From: Prauserella endophytica
Lineage (GTDB): Bacteria > Actinomycetota > Actinomycetes > Mycobacteriales > Pseudonocardiaceae
Assembly (NCBI RefSeq): GCF_005146945.1
Contig: NZ_SWMS01000031.1
Coordinates: 1-64,000 of the forward strand
Reading direction: 5' to 3'
DNA length: 64,000 bases
Positions within the stretch are counted from its first letter, which is position 1. The number at the start of each line of letters is the position of its first letter. The notes beneath the pieces are model-generated. The model worked only from the letters and a program-made list of their open reading frames with translations, searched no databases and was not told the origin of the DNA. Made by a program: the position numbers and the translations under genes. This document shows, piece by piece, positions 35,642 through 45,615 of the stretch.

Positions 35642-36104
35642 ATGGCGCATCCCCTGCGCTGCGAGCTGATCGACCTGCTCACGGTGGAGCGCTCGGCGAC
35701 GGCCACGCGGTGTGCCCGGGTGCCCGGCGAGAGCGTGGCGAGCTGCTGCTAACACCTGAACATGCTGGCCAAGTACGGCTTCGTCGAGGAGGCCTCGGGG
35801 GAACTCGGGAAAGCCGTGGCGCGCCACCAGCGCGAAGCGGGACTTCCGGCTGTCCGAACTGGACAAGGAAGGTGTGCTCGCAGGCGAGGCAGCGGCCGAT
35901 GCCTTCCTCGAACACGAGATGACCGTGCTGCGGAGCCGAATTCGGGCGCACGACCTCGAGCCCGAGAACTGGCGGAGCGCGACCGGGATCGTCACTTCGA
36001 ACACGTTCCTCACCGCCGACGAGGCGGCGCGGGTGCGCGACGAGATCATGGCCATCGTCGAACGCTACCGGCATCGGCTCACGGACCCGGAACGGCGGCC
36101 GTAG
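35642..36104 (+). pseudogene. Decayed ArsR-like regulator
   Basis: Pieces of an ArsR-type regulator are spread over two frames. The first starts MAHPLRCELIDLLTVERSAT and hits an in-frame TAA after SCC, continuing HLNMLAKYGFVEEASG. The second frame gives DAFLEHEMTVLRSRIRAHDL and DEIMAIVERYRHRLTDPE. The two parts match the N-terminal winged helix and C-terminal helices of one protein of about 150-180 residues. At least one stop and one or more frameshifts break it. Confidence 0.65.
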
Positions 36105-36172
36105 GGCTCGCGCGAGGTCCGGCTGTTCACGGCGCTCACCGCGGCACCGGAGAAACGAGCGGGGAGAAACCG

Positions 36173-36363
36173 ATGACCCACCCGATTTCCTCGACGCGCT
36201 CGTCCACCAGAGACGCGCGAGCCTGCGACGCTCGGCAAGCAGGCGCAGGCATCGAAGGCGTACCCCTCGCGAGCGGCTCGGCTGGCTGCTCGTCGACTGG
36301 GGCCTTCGCCTCGCGGACGCGCGGCCCACAACGCCGGCCGCGTCGGCATCCGCGGGCCGGTGA
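36173..36363 (+). pseudogene. Frameshifted small protein gene remnant
   Basis: An ATG at 36173 gives MTHP, and a one-base shift then opens DFLDALVHQRRASLRRS, a basic stretch and RERLGWLLVDWGLRLA before a TGA at 36361. The two halves are offset by one frame. A short basic protein with an amphipathic C-terminal helix seems to have been lost. The identity is not known. Confidence 0.35.
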
Positions 36364-36373
36364 GCCCGGCCGG

Positions 36374-37402
36374 CTACCGGCGCCTGCGGAGTGCCGAATC
36401 GGCGAGCGAGGGCGGCAGGTAATCGGCGTCGAGCGGGTTGAGGTCGGTGCCCGGCGGCACGATCTCGTCGATCCGGTCGAGCACGTCGTCCTCCAGCACC
36501 AGATCGACACCGGCCAGCAGGTCGGTAAGCTGCTCGTGGGTGCGCGGACCGATGATCGCCGACGTCACCGCCGGATGCGCCCGCACGAACGCCAGCGCCA
36601 GGTGCGTCAGGGACCTGCCGAGCTCGGCGGCGAGCTTGCGCAGCTCGGCCACCACCTCCAGCTTCCGGGCGTTCGCCGGTAACGCCGGGTCGAACTTGTG
36701 CCGCTGCACCGTGCGCCTGCCCGTGGTGAGGTCGACGTCGGCGGCCTTCTCGTACCGGCCGGAGAGCCAGCCGCCCGCGAGCGGGCTCCACGTCAGCACG
36801 CCGAGGCCGTAGCGCGCGGCGGTAGGCAGGACCGCGGTCTCGATCGAGCGGTTGAAGATCGAGTACGGCGGCTGTTCGGTCCTCGGCCGCACGTGGCCCC
36901 TGCGCTCGGCGACCCACTGGGCCTCCACGATGCGCTCGGCGGCGAACACCGAGGAGCCGATCACGCGGACCTTGCCCGCGCGCACGAGGTCCGACAGCAC
37001 GGACAGGCTCTCCTCGAGGTCGGTCGTGTGGTCGAAGCGGTGGAGCTGGTAGACGTCGAGGTAGTCAGTGTCGAGCCTGCGCAGGCTGTCCTCGACGGCC
37101 CTGGTGATCCAGCGCCGGGAGTTGCCGCCGTTGTTGGCGTCGGGGCCCATCGGGAAGTGCACCTTCGAGGCGAGCACCACGTCGTCGCGGCGGCCCTTCA
37201 GCGCCTTGCCGACGATCACCTCGCTCTCGCCGTCGGAGTACATGTCGGCGGTGTCGACGAAGTTGATGCCCGCGTCCAGCGCGGTGTGCACGATCCGCAC
37301 GGCCTCGTCGTGGTCGGTCGTGCCCCACGCGCCGAGCATCATCGCGCCGAAGCAGTACTCGCTGACGGAGATGCCGGTACCACCGAGAATTCGCCTTCGC
37401 AT
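36374..37402 (-). CDS. Aldo/keto reductase
   Basis: A 342-residue (alpha/beta)8 oxidoreductase. It has the tetrad residues in DTADMYSDGESE (Tyr), ASKVHF (Lys) and YQLHRFD (His), and the NADPH-binding end AIIGPRTHEQLTDLLAGVDL. The ATG at 37402 starts MRRRILGGTGISVSEYCFGA. The substrate cannot be told from sequence. It is divergent from a helix-turn-helix regulator that may control it. Confidence 0.9.
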   Translation of the reverse strand: MRRRILGGTGISVSEYCFGAMMLGAWGTTDHDEAVRIVHTALDAGINFVDTADMYSDGESEVIVGKALKGRRDDVVLASKVHFPMGPDANNGGNSRRWITRAVEDSLRRLDTDYLDVYQLHRFDHTTDLEESLSVLSDLVRAGKVRVIGSSVFAAERIVEAQWVAERRGHVRPRTEQPPYSIFNRSIETAVLPTAARYGLGVLTWSPLAGGWLSGRYEKAADVDLTTGRRTVQRHKFDPALPANARKLEVVAELRKLAAELGRSLTHLALAFVRAHPAVTSAIIGPRTHEQLTDLLAGVDLVLEDDVLDRIDEIVPPGTDLNPLDADYLPPSLADSALRRRR

Positions 37403-37521
37403 GTCTGTTCTCCCTGTCGTGATCGGTACTCCCACGTTCACGACCCCGGAGTGCGGCTGCCAGGACCCGCGTGACCCTAGGTCCGGCAGTACCAGGTTGC
37501 GGGCGCCGGGATACTCGAATC

Positions 37522-38391
37522 ATGACCGAGGCAGCGGACCTGGGCTCGTTCCTCAAGGCCCGGCGCGCGGCGCTGGACCCCCGCGACCGGGGCCTGCCGG
37601 AGGGCGCCACGCGGCGGCGGGTCGCGGGGCTGCGCCGGGAGGAACTCGCCCAGCTCGCGGGCATGAGCGTGGACTACTACACCCGGCTGGAGCAGGGCCG
37701 CGCCCGCAACGTGTCGGACGCCGTGCTCGACGCGCTCGCCCGCGCGCTGCGGCTCACCGCCGACGAGACGACCTACCTCCGCAACCTCGCCAGGTCCCAA
37801 CGACGCCGTCCGGTGCGCAGGCCGCAGCGGGTCCGTCCGGAGATCCTCCAGCTCATGGACGCGATGCGGGGCGTGCCCGCGATGGTGTTCGGCAGGCGCT
37901 GCGACGTGCTCGCGTGGAACGCGCTCGGCGGCGCGATCGCGTTCGACTTCGCGAGTGTGCCGCCGCAGGAGCGCAACGTCGCGCGCCTGTTCTTCCTGGA
38001 GGAGGCGACCGCGCGTGGCCTGCACCCGGAGTGGGAGCAGCTGGCCGAGGAGGTCGTCGGCAACCTCCGCGCGGCCGCCGGGCACGATCCCGACGACCCG
38101 GAGCTGGCGAGGCTCGTCGGCGAGCTGTCGGCGCACAGCGCCGTGTTCCGCGGGCTGTGGAACTCGCATTCGGTGCAGGAGAAGGCGAACGGCGTGAAGC
38201 GCATCCGCAACCCGGTGGCAGGCGATCTCGTGCTGCGGTACGAGACGCTGCTGCTGCCAGACGACCCGACGCAGGCGCTGATCACCTACACCGCCGAGCC
38301 CGGCTCGGAGTCCGAACGTAACCTGCGGCTGCTCGCGAGCTGGGTGGCCGAGCGGCCCGCTCAGGCGGCCCTGCGCGCGGCGGGGGGCTGA
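37522..38391 (+). CDS. XRE helix-turn-helix regulator with MmyB-like ligand domain
   Basis: A 289-residue regulator. An N-terminal helix-turn-helix (residues about 7-85) contains the family hallmark RREELAQLAGMSVDYYTRLEQGR; residues 105-280 form the MmyB-like PAS/ligand domain (VLAWNALGGAIAFDF, PVAGDLVLRYETLLLPDDP). Such actinobacterial regulators commonly control the adjacent divergent oxidoreductase, here the aldo/keto reductase. Its 3' end overlaps the convergent anti-sigma gene by 31 bp. Confidence 0.9.
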   Translation: MTEAADLGSFLKARRAALDPRDRGLPEGATRRRVAGLRREELAQLAGMSVDYYTRLEQGRARNVSDAVLDALARALRLTADETTYLRNLARSQRRRPVRRPQRVRPEILQLMDAMRGVPAMVFGRRCDVLAWNALGGAIAFDFASVPPQERNVARLFFLEEATARGLHPEWEQLAEEVVGNLRAAAGHDPDDPELARLVGELSAHSAVFRGLWNSHSVQEKANGVKRIRNPVAGDLVLRYETLLLPDDPTQALITYTAEPGSESERNLRLLASWVAERPAQAALRAAGG

Positions 38392-39068
38392 TACTCCTCC
38401 CGCGAGCCTTCGGACCGCTCGGCGCGTTCGGTGTCCGGCCCGGTCCCGGCGAACCACCGGCGGCGTTCGTCCCCTCGGCCGCCCGGCCACGGGCTGCCGC
38501 GCTCGGCGGCGCCGAGCAGCACGGTGAGCAGCGCACCGGCCAGCAGGGGCAGGTGGGTGCCGAGCCGGTGCCAGGTGACGTGGCCCTGCACGACGTCGAC
38601 CACGGACAGCAGCACCAGCGCCGCCGACAAGGTGAGCAGCAGCGGCCATTGGCTGCGGGCCCGGCCCGGCCGCGCCGCGACCCACAGCAGCGCCACACCG
38701 ACGGCAAGGTTGAACGCGGCCGTCTCGTTCAGCAGGTGCCCGGTGCCGTGTGCGGGGTCCGAGATGAGGAACTGGCCGGCCACCACGCCCAGCTGGCACA
38801 GCGCCGTGACGGCGAGGGCCCAGCGGAGGCCGGTGCGCCACTGCGCCCGGCGGGAGGGACGGAAGCCAGCGAGCGCACGCTCGGTGACGTCCGGTACGTC
38901 GACTGCGGGCGCGAGCCTGGCAAACCGCGTCACCTCGGCGGCGCGCTCGCGCCACGCCGCGCAGTCCGGGCACCCGCTGACGTGTTGGTCCAGTTCAGCG
39001 GGCTCGACGCCGGGCTCCTCCCCGTCGAGGGTCGCGGAGATCGCCTCGCGCGCGGTCACACAGTCCAT
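38361..39068 (-). CDS. Zinc-finger anti-sigma factor (membrane-bound)
   Basis: A 235-residue protein. Its N-terminus has the anti-sigma zinc finger His-X3-Cys-X2-Cys (HVSGCPDC, residues 29-36) with an upstream Cys3 and His29. Several membrane helices follow (about 82-190), then a charged tail. It should hold the divergent ECF sigma factor inactive at the membrane until a signal arrives. It starts at ATG 39068, 68 bp from the sigma gene. Confidence 0.82.
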   Translation of the reverse strand: MDCVTAREAISATLDGEEPGVEPAELDQHVSGCPDCAAWRERAAEVTRFARLAPAVDVPDVTERALAGFRPSRRAQWRTGLRWALAVTALCQLGVVAGQFLISDPAHGTGHLLNETAAFNLAVGVALLWVAARPGRARSQWPLLLTLSAALVLLSVVDVVQGHVTWHRLGTHLPLLAGALLTVLLGAAERGSPWPGGRGDERRRWFAGTGPDTERAERSEGSREEYQPPAARRAA

Positions 39069-39073
39069 ACCCT

Positions 39074-39114
39074 GCAGGTTGCCATCCGGACCCGGAAAGT
39101 TCCCGGCAACCTGC
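39074..39114. promoter_or_regulatory. Inverted GGCAACC elements between anti-sigma and ECF sigma genes
   Basis: A perfect 10-bp inverted repeat, GCAGGTTGCC (39074-39083) and GGCAACCTGC (39105-39114), places a GGCAACC ECF-type -35 motif facing each of the two divergent genes. For the sigma gene the start codon would lie about where transcription begins, so its mRNA may be leaderless. Confidence 0.45.
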
Positions 39115-39136
39115 CCCTGCTCTAGGGTCGATCGCC

Positions 39137-39679
39137 GTGGACGACGAGATCACGCAGTACGCGGTGCGGGCCGCCGACGGCGACCGGCGCGCCGCGGAAC
39201 GGTTCGTCGCCACGACCAAGGGCCCGCTCCACCGGCTGCTGACGTACCTCTCCGATCCCGGTTCCGCCGAGGACCTGGTGCAGGAGACGTACCTGAGGGC
39301 GTTCGGCTCGCTGCGTGGCTACGAGGGCCGTTCGCCCGCGCGCACGTGGCTCTTCGCGATCGCCCGCAACGTCGCGGCCGACCACCTGCGGGCCCGCAAG
39401 CGCAGGCCGCCGACCAGCGCGACGGCGGTCCCCGAATCGGCGGCGACCGCCCCCGACCACGGCAGGCTCGTGGCGCTGCACGCGCTGGTCGCGGGGCTCG
39501 ACGCCGAGCGGCGGGAGGCGTTCGTGCTCACGCAGCTGCTCGGCCTGAGCTACGCGGAGGCCGCGGAGGTGTGCGGATGCGCCGTCGGCACCATCCGCTC
39601 GCGAGTGTTCCGGGCGCGCGACGAACTCACCCGCGCCGTCGGCGGGGAAGAGGACCAGGCCGTCAGCTCGACTCGATGA
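39137..39679 (+). CDS. ECF-type RNA polymerase sigma factor (SigC-like)
   Basis: A 180-residue sigma factor. Region 2 is at residues about 20-90 (SDPGSAEDLVQETYLRAFGS, ARTWLFAIARNVAADHLRAR) and region 4 at 110-165 (LTQLLGLSYAEAAEVCGCAVGTIRSRV). The size and region 4 resemble mycobacterial SigC. It starts at GTG 39137. The divergent zinc-finger protein is its likely anti-sigma factor, and the shared inverted GGCAACC repeat suggests autoregulation. Confidence 0.92.
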   Translation: MDDEITQYAVRAADGDRRAAERFVATTKGPLHRLLTYLSDPGSAEDLVQETYLRAFGSLRGYEGRSPARTWLFAIARNVAADHLRARKRRPPTSATAVPESAATAPDHGRLVALHALVAGLDAERREAFVLTQLLGLSYAEAAEVCGCAVGTIRSRVFRARDELTRAVGGEEDQAVSSTR

Positions 39680-40238
39680 GCTGTTTGGCCACTTCCTTCG
39701 CGTTGCCGACCGCACCGGGCACCACCCCGAGCGTCGAGGTCACGTTGGCGCCCTCGATGAGCACGAGCAGGGATGTGGCGAGCTTGCGCGGGTTGCGCAC
39801 GCCCGCCTCCCTCGCGAGGGTGCGCAGGTACTCCAGCAGCCACTGCTTCTGCTCGCGGATCACGTCCCGGCCGGGGTGCGCTGCGTCGGGCAGCTCCGCG
39901 TGCGCGTTGACGAACGCGCAGCCGCGCGGGTTCTCCTCGGCGATCCATTGCTCCAGCGCGTCGAACACGAGCAGCAGGCGCCGCGCCGGGGCGATGCGTC
40001 CGCGCTGCTCGACGACGCGGATCACGTGCTCGCGCCAGCGCTCGTCGCGGCGCCGCAGGTAGTGCGCGATGAGCGCGTCCTTGGACCCGAAGCGGTCGTA
40101 GAGCGTCTTCTTCGTGACCCCGGCCTCGCTGGCGATCGCCTCGACGCCGACAGCGTGAATGCCGTTGTCGTAGAACAGTTTCCCGGCCACCTCGAGCACG
40201 CGCTCGGCGGCCGGCGTCAACGTCGTCTCCTCACTCAC
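39663..40238 (-). CDS. TetR-family repressor of the EamA transporter
   Basis: A 191-residue repressor. Its helix-turn-helix is VLEVAGKLFYDNGIHAVGVE followed by IASEAGVTKKTLYDRFGSKD; the C-terminal part resembles the YxaF/LmrA group (LVFDALEQWIAEENPRGCAF). It starts at GTG 40238, beside two palindromic operators. The 3' end overlaps the sigma gene by 17 bp on the opposite strand. It probably represses the divergent EamA transporter. Confidence 0.9.
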   Translation of the reverse strand: MSEETTLTPAAERVLEVAGKLFYDNGIHAVGVEAIASEAGVTKKTLYDRFGSKDALIAHYLRRRDERWREHVIRVVEQRGRIAPARRLLLVFDALEQWIAEENPRGCAFVNAHAELPDAAHPGRDVIREQKQWLLEYLRTLAREAGVRNPRKLATSLLVLIEGANVTSTLGVVPGAVGNAKEVAKQLIESS

Positions 40239-40249
40239 CCCTTGACAGT

Positions 40250-40292
40250 ATACCGATCGGTTTAGTACGTCTAGTAAACATACCGGTCGGTT
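40250..40292. promoter_or_regulatory. Two TetR operators
   Basis: Two related palindromes with an ACCGRTCGGT core (ATACCGATCGGTTT at 40250 and ATACCGGTCGGTT at 40280) lie 30 bp apart between the divergent TetR and EamA genes. This core is typical of TetR/AcrR operators. Confidence 0.78.
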
Positions 40293-40310
40293 GACTGCAA
40301 CGGAGGTCCG

Positions 40311-41255
40311 ATGAGTGCACTGCTCGCGGTCGGCTTCGTGCTCATGTGGAGCTCCGGCTTCGTGGGCGCCGTGCTCGGCACCGCCTCGGCGGGTTCGGAG
40401 ACCCTGCTCGCGTGGCGGTTCCTCATCGTCGTGCTCGTGCTCGGCGCGTGGTGGGCGCTGACCCGGCGCAGGCGGTTGCCCGCTCGCGAGGTGGCGGTGC
40501 ACGCGCTGGTGGGGTTGTTGTCGCAGGGCGTGTACCTCTCCGGGGTGGTGTGGTCGGCCGAGCTGGGCGTGCCGGCGGGGATCGCCGCGCTGATCGCCGC
40601 ACTGCAGCCGATCGCCGCCGCCGCGCTGGCGGGGCCGCTGCTCGGCGAGCGCACGTCCGCGTCCCAGTGGCTCGGCCTCGTGCTCGGCCTCGGCGGTGTG
40701 GCGCTGGTGGTCGCGGGCGACCTCGCCCGACCGGGCGCCGCTCCGGCACTGGCCTACGCGCTGCCGTTCCTGGCGATGGCCGGGCTGGTGGCGGCCACGT
40801 TCACCGAGCGGAGGCTGCCGTCCGAGCTGCCGCTGGGCGACTCGCTGCTGATCCAGTCCGGGGCCAGCGCCGTGGTGTTCACCGCGGTCGCCGCGCTGAC
40901 CGGCGGGCTCACCCCGCCCACGGACGGCTCGTTCTGGTTCGCGGTCGCCTGGGTGGTGGTGCTCTCGACGTTCGGCGGCTACGGCTTCTACTGGCTCAAC
41001 GTCCGGCGCGGCTCGGTGACAAGGGCCTCCACGCTGCTGTACCTCACGCCCCCGACCACGATGGTGCTGGCGTTCGTGATGTTCGGCGAGCAGGTCACCG
41101 CGGGCGGCCTGCTGGGGCTCGGGGTCTGCGTCGTCGCGGTGCTGCTGGTGCTCCGTTCGCCCCGCTCACCACGCTCACCACGCGAAATGTCGGCCCCTGG
41201 GGAGATGATGGCGGCATGCTCCTCCACGACGTCGTCAGCGCCTCCGCGGACCTGA
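40311..41255 (+). CDS. EamA/DMT-family transporter
   Basis: A 314-residue transporter with ten hydrophobic helices in two EamA repeats, starting MSALLAVGFVLMWSSGFVGA and with the second repeat near FTERRLPSELPLGD. It has the GVPAGIAALIAALQPI and ASTLLYLTPPTTMVLAF signatures of metabolite/drug exporters. The last 17 codons are low-complexity and run over the ligase start by 40 bp. A TetR gene and two operators precede it, so it is probably an inducible exporter. Confidence 0.9.
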   Translation: MSALLAVGFVLMWSSGFVGAVLGTASAGSETLLAWRFLIVVLVLGAWWALTRRRRLPAREVAVHALVGLLSQGVYLSGVVWSAELGVPAGIAALIAALQPIAAAALAGPLLGERTSASQWLGLVLGLGGVALVVAGDLARPGAAPALAYALPFLAMAGLVAATFTERRLPSELPLGDSLLIQSGASAVVFTAVAALTGGLTPPTDGSFWFAVAWVVVLSTFGGYGFYWLNVRRGSVTRASTLLYLTPPTTMVLAFVMFGEQVTAGGLLGLGVCVVAVLLVLRSPRSPRSPREMSAPGEMMAACSSTTSSAPPRT

Positions 41256-42730
41256 CGGCCACGCGCTCGCGCAAGGCCAAGACCGCTGTGCTCGCCAGGC
41301 TGCTCACCGCCGCGCGGCCGGAAGAGCTGGCGGCCGCGGTCGCGTTCCTCACCGGGCAGCCGACACAGGGCCGGATCGGCGCGGGCTGGCGCACGCTCGC
41401 CGAGCTGCGCACCGAGCCCGCCGCCGAGCCGGGGCTCACGGTCGCCGAGGTCGACTCCGCGCTGGGCGAGGTGGCGGACACCAGCGGCAGCGGCTCGGCG
41501 AAACGCCGCGCACAGGTACTCGGCGACCTGCTCGCCCGCGCCACCAAGGCCGAACAGGACTTCCTGTTCCGGCTGCTGACCGGCGAGCTGCGGCAGGGCG
41601 CGCTGGAGGGCGTGATGGTCGACGCGATCGCAGAGGCCGCCGGTGTGGCAGGCGAGACGGTACGCCGCGCGTTCATGCTTTCCGGCAGGCTGCCGGCCAC
41701 GGCCGTGGCCGCGATGACGGGCGGCACCGAGGCGCTGCTGGCGTTCCGGCTCGAGCTGGGCAGGCCGATCCGGCCGATGCTCGCCTCCCCCGCCGAGTCG
41801 CTCGGCGAGGCGCTGGCCGAACTCGGCTCGGCCGTCGTGGAGTACAAGATGGACGGTGCGCGGATCCAGGTGCACCGCGACGGCGACGAGGTGCACGTCT
41901 ACACCAGGACTCTGCGGGAGATCACCGCGCACGTCGGCGAGCTGGCCGAGCTGGTGCGCGCGCTGCCGTGCGAGTCGGTGGTGCTCGACGGCGAGACGCT
42001 CGCGCTGGCCGACGACGGCAGGCCACGCCCCTTCCAGGAGACGATGTCGCGCTTCGGCAGCACCCGAGAGGAACAGGTGCGTGCGCTGCTGCTGCGGCCG
42101 TACTTCTTCGACTGCCTGCACCTCGACGGCACCGACCTGCTCGACGCGCCGTTGCGCGAGCGCAACACGGCGCTGCGCCGGGTCGCCGGCGAGCACATGA
42201 TCCCCGGCGAAAGCGAGCCCGCCGACGCCGACGCGCTGCTGGCGGCCTCGCTCGCCGACGGGCACGAGGGCGTGGTGGTCAAGGACCTCGACTCGCCGTA
42301 CGCGGCGGGCAGGCGCGGCAGGGCGTGGCTGAAGGTCAAGCCCGTACACACGCTCGACCTGGTGGTGCTCGCCGCAGAGTGGGGCCACGGCAGGCGCACC
42401 GGCTACCTGTCCAACCTGCACCTCGGTGCCCGCGACCCCGACGGCGGGCCGCCGATCATGGTCGGCAAGACGTTCAAGGGCCTCACCGACCAGCTGCTCA
42501 CCTGGCAGACCGAGCACCTGCCCGAGCTGGAGACCCACCGCGACGACTGGACGGTGTACGTGCGTCCCGAGCTGGTGGTGGAGATCGAGCTGGACGGCGT
42601 GCAGACCAGCACGCGGTACGCGGGCGGCGTGGCGCTGCGGTTCGCACGCGTGCTGCGCTACCGGCCGGACAAGGAGGCGGGTGACGCGGACACCATCGAC
42701 GCCGTGCGTGCCATGCTGCCCGGCGGTTAG
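41216..42730 (+). CDS. ATP-dependent DNA ligase (type I)
   Basis: A 504-residue ligase. Residues 1-180 are the DNA-binding domain, the catalytic motif EYKMDGARIQVHR has the AMP-accepting Lys211, and motifs IV-V are seen at EGVVVKDLDSPY and RAWLKVKP. The OB-fold domain follows. It is of the LigB/archaeal-like group that actinobacteria carry beside the NAD-dependent LigA, and probably serves repair. It starts at ATG 41216 inside the EamA gene end, suggesting coupling. Confidence 0.93.
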   Translation: MLLHDVVSASADLTATRSRKAKTAVLARLLTAARPEELAAAVAFLTGQPTQGRIGAGWRTLAELRTEPAAEPGLTVAEVDSALGEVADTSGSGSAKRRAQVLGDLLARATKAEQDFLFRLLTGELRQGALEGVMVDAIAEAAGVAGETVRRAFMLSGRLPATAVAAMTGGTEALLAFRLELGRPIRPMLASPAESLGEALAELGSAVVEYKMDGARIQVHRDGDEVHVYTRTLREITAHVGELAELVRALPCESVVLDGETLALADDGRPRPFQETMSRFGSTREEQVRALLLRPYFFDCLHLDGTDLLDAPLRERNTALRRVAGEHMIPGESEPADADALLAASLADGHEGVVVKDLDSPYAAGRRGRAWLKVKPVHTLDLVVLAAEWGHGRRTGYLSNLHLGARDPDGGPPIMVGKTFKGLTDQLLTWQTEHLPELETHRDDWTVYVRPELVVEIELDGVQTSTRYAGGVALRFARVLRYRPDKEAGDADTIDAVRAMLPGG

Positions 42731-42739
42731 GGTTCCCGC

Positions 42740-43363
42740 ATGGCAGCGACTGTGCAGAACGTGGTCACGTCCGGCGTCTTCGAGCTGGACGGCGGCAGCT
42801 GGGACGTCGAAAACAACGTGTGGATCGTGGGTGACGACGCCGAGGTGATCGTGATCGACGCGGCCCACGACGCCGCCCGCATCGCGGAGGCCGTCGGCGA
42901 ACGCGCCGTGCGGGCCATCGTGAGCACGCACGCGCACAACGACCACGTCAACGCCGCTCCCGAGCTGGCCCGGCTCACCGGCGCACCGATCCTCCTCCAC
43001 CCGGACGACCGCGTGCTGTGGGACCTCACGCACCCCGACCGGGCACCCGACGGCGAGCTGGCGGACGGGCAGAAGCTCACCATCGCGGGCACCGAGCTGC
43101 GCGTGCTGCACACACCGGGGCACGCGCCCGGCGCGGTGTGTCTCTACGCGCCCGACCTCGGCGCGGTCTTCACGGGCGACACGCTCTTCCACGGCGGACC
43201 CGGCGCGACCGGCCGGTCCTACTCGGACTACCCGACCATCGTCGGCTCCATCACCGAACGCCTGTTCCCGCTGCCCGAGGAGACGGTGGTGCACACCGGC
43301 CACGGTGAGCACACCACGATCGGCGCCGAGAAGCAGGGCGCTACCGGTTGGGAGAAGCCCTGA
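42740..43363 (+). CDS. MBL-fold metallo-hydrolase (glyoxalase II-like)
   Basis: A 207-residue beta-lactamase-fold hydrolase with the zinc motif THAHNDHVNAAPE, then TPGHAPGAVCLYAPDL, FTGDTLFHGGPGATGRS and HTGHGEHTT. It fits the glyoxalase II/persulfide-dioxygenase-like branch; the substrate is unknown. It starts at ATG 42740, 9 bp after the ligase stop, and overlaps the convergent SnoaL-like gene end by 23 bp. Confidence 0.88.
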   Translation: MAATVQNVVTSGVFELDGGSWDVENNVWIVGDDAEVIVIDAAHDAARIAEAVGERAVRAIVSTHAHNDHVNAAPELARLTGAPILLHPDDRVLWDLTHPDRAPDGELADGQKLTIAGTELRVLHTPGHAPGAVCLYAPDLGAVFTGDTLFHGGPGATGRSYSDYPTIVGSITERLFPLPEETVVHTGHGEHTTIGAEKQGATGWEKP

Positions 43364-43730
43364 CACCCATGGGGTTGTCGATCACGTAGCGCCAGTGGCC
43401 GTCCGCACCACGGCGCGCGACGTCGGTGGCGGTGCCCTCCAGGTGCACGCCGTCGCCGTCGATGGACCAGTCGACGATCAGTAGCGCGATGTCGCCCGCG
43501 ACCTCGACGCGACGCGGCCGCACGACCATCGGCAACCCGAGCGCGAGCAGCTCGGCGTTGGCCTTGTGCACCTCCGCGCCGGTGACACTCACGCCGTCGG
43601 GCCGCACGAAGACCGCGCCGTCCTCGTAGACGATCTCGGGCGTTCCCGCGTTGAACGCCGCGGCGAACACGAACGGGTGCTCGGCCGCGTCGGTTGTCAG
43701 GTGGACACTGGGCTCGTGCTCGATGCTCAT
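43341..43730 (-). CDS. SnoaL-like (NTF2-fold) protein
   Basis: A 129-residue protein beginning MSIEHEPSVHLTTDAAEHPF. The cone-shaped NTF2 pattern is suggested by AAAFNAGTPEIVYEDGAVFV, the curved strands LLIVDWSIDGDGVHLEGTAT and DGHWRYVIDNP. Such proteins are enzymes or ligand-binding domains with no general function. The ATG at 43730 is used. It is divergent from an HxlR regulator. Confidence 0.75.
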   Translation of the reverse strand: MSIEHEPSVHLTTDAAEHPFVFAAAFNAGTPEIVYEDGAVFVRPDGVSVTGAEVHKANAELLALGLPMVVRPRRVEVAGDIALLIVDWSIDGDGVHLEGTATDVARRGADGHWRYVIDNPMGVRASPNR

Positions 43731-43796
43731 GTCACCAGCCAAGCGGGCCCGCCCGAGGGTCACCAAACGGTAAGCCGCGCGTTCGATCCGGAGCTG

Positions 43797-44138
43797 GTGC
43801 CCGACGCGAGGGGCGCCACCGACCGGCCGGAGCCGGACTGCCCGGTGGAGATCGCGCTGGCCGCGATCTCCGGCCGCTGGACGACGCTCGTGCTGCGCGA
43901 GCTGATGGGCGGGCCGCGTTCGTTCGGCGAGCTGCGCGAGGCGTTGCCCACGCTGTCGGCGAAGGTCCTCACCGAGCGGCTCGGCGGGCTGACGGACCGG
44001 GGGCTCGCGGTGCGGGAGGTGCGCCCCGGCTTCCCTTCACGGACCACCTACCGGCTGACCGCCGCGGGCCTGCGGCTGCGGCCGCTGCTTGCGGAGCTGT
44101 ACCGCACCGGGGCCGCGTTGTCCGGATTCAACCCGTAA
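43797..44138 (+). CDS. HxlR-family transcriptional regulator
   Basis: A winged helix regulator of about 113 residues with the HxlR pattern CPVEIALAAISGRWTTLVLR, ELMGGPRSFGELREALP and LSAKVLTERLGGLTDRGLAV, then YRLTAAGLRLRPLL. The start is uncertain: GTG 43797 has GGAG just upstream, while the frame is open further left. It ends 11 bp before guaB1. HxlR proteins often sense reactive electrophiles through the N-terminal Cys, present here as Cys15. Confidence 0.82.
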   Translation: MPDARGATDRPEPDCPVEIALAAISGRWTTLVLRELMGGPRSFGELREALPTLSAKVLTERLGGLTDRGLAVREVRPGFPSRTTYRLTAAGLRLRPLLAELYRTGAALSGFNP

Positions 44139-44143
44139 GCTGA

Positions 44144-45589
<1,446 letters not shown>

Positions 45590-45615
45590 CGGCCCCCGGC
45601 CGAGGAGTTCCCGCG

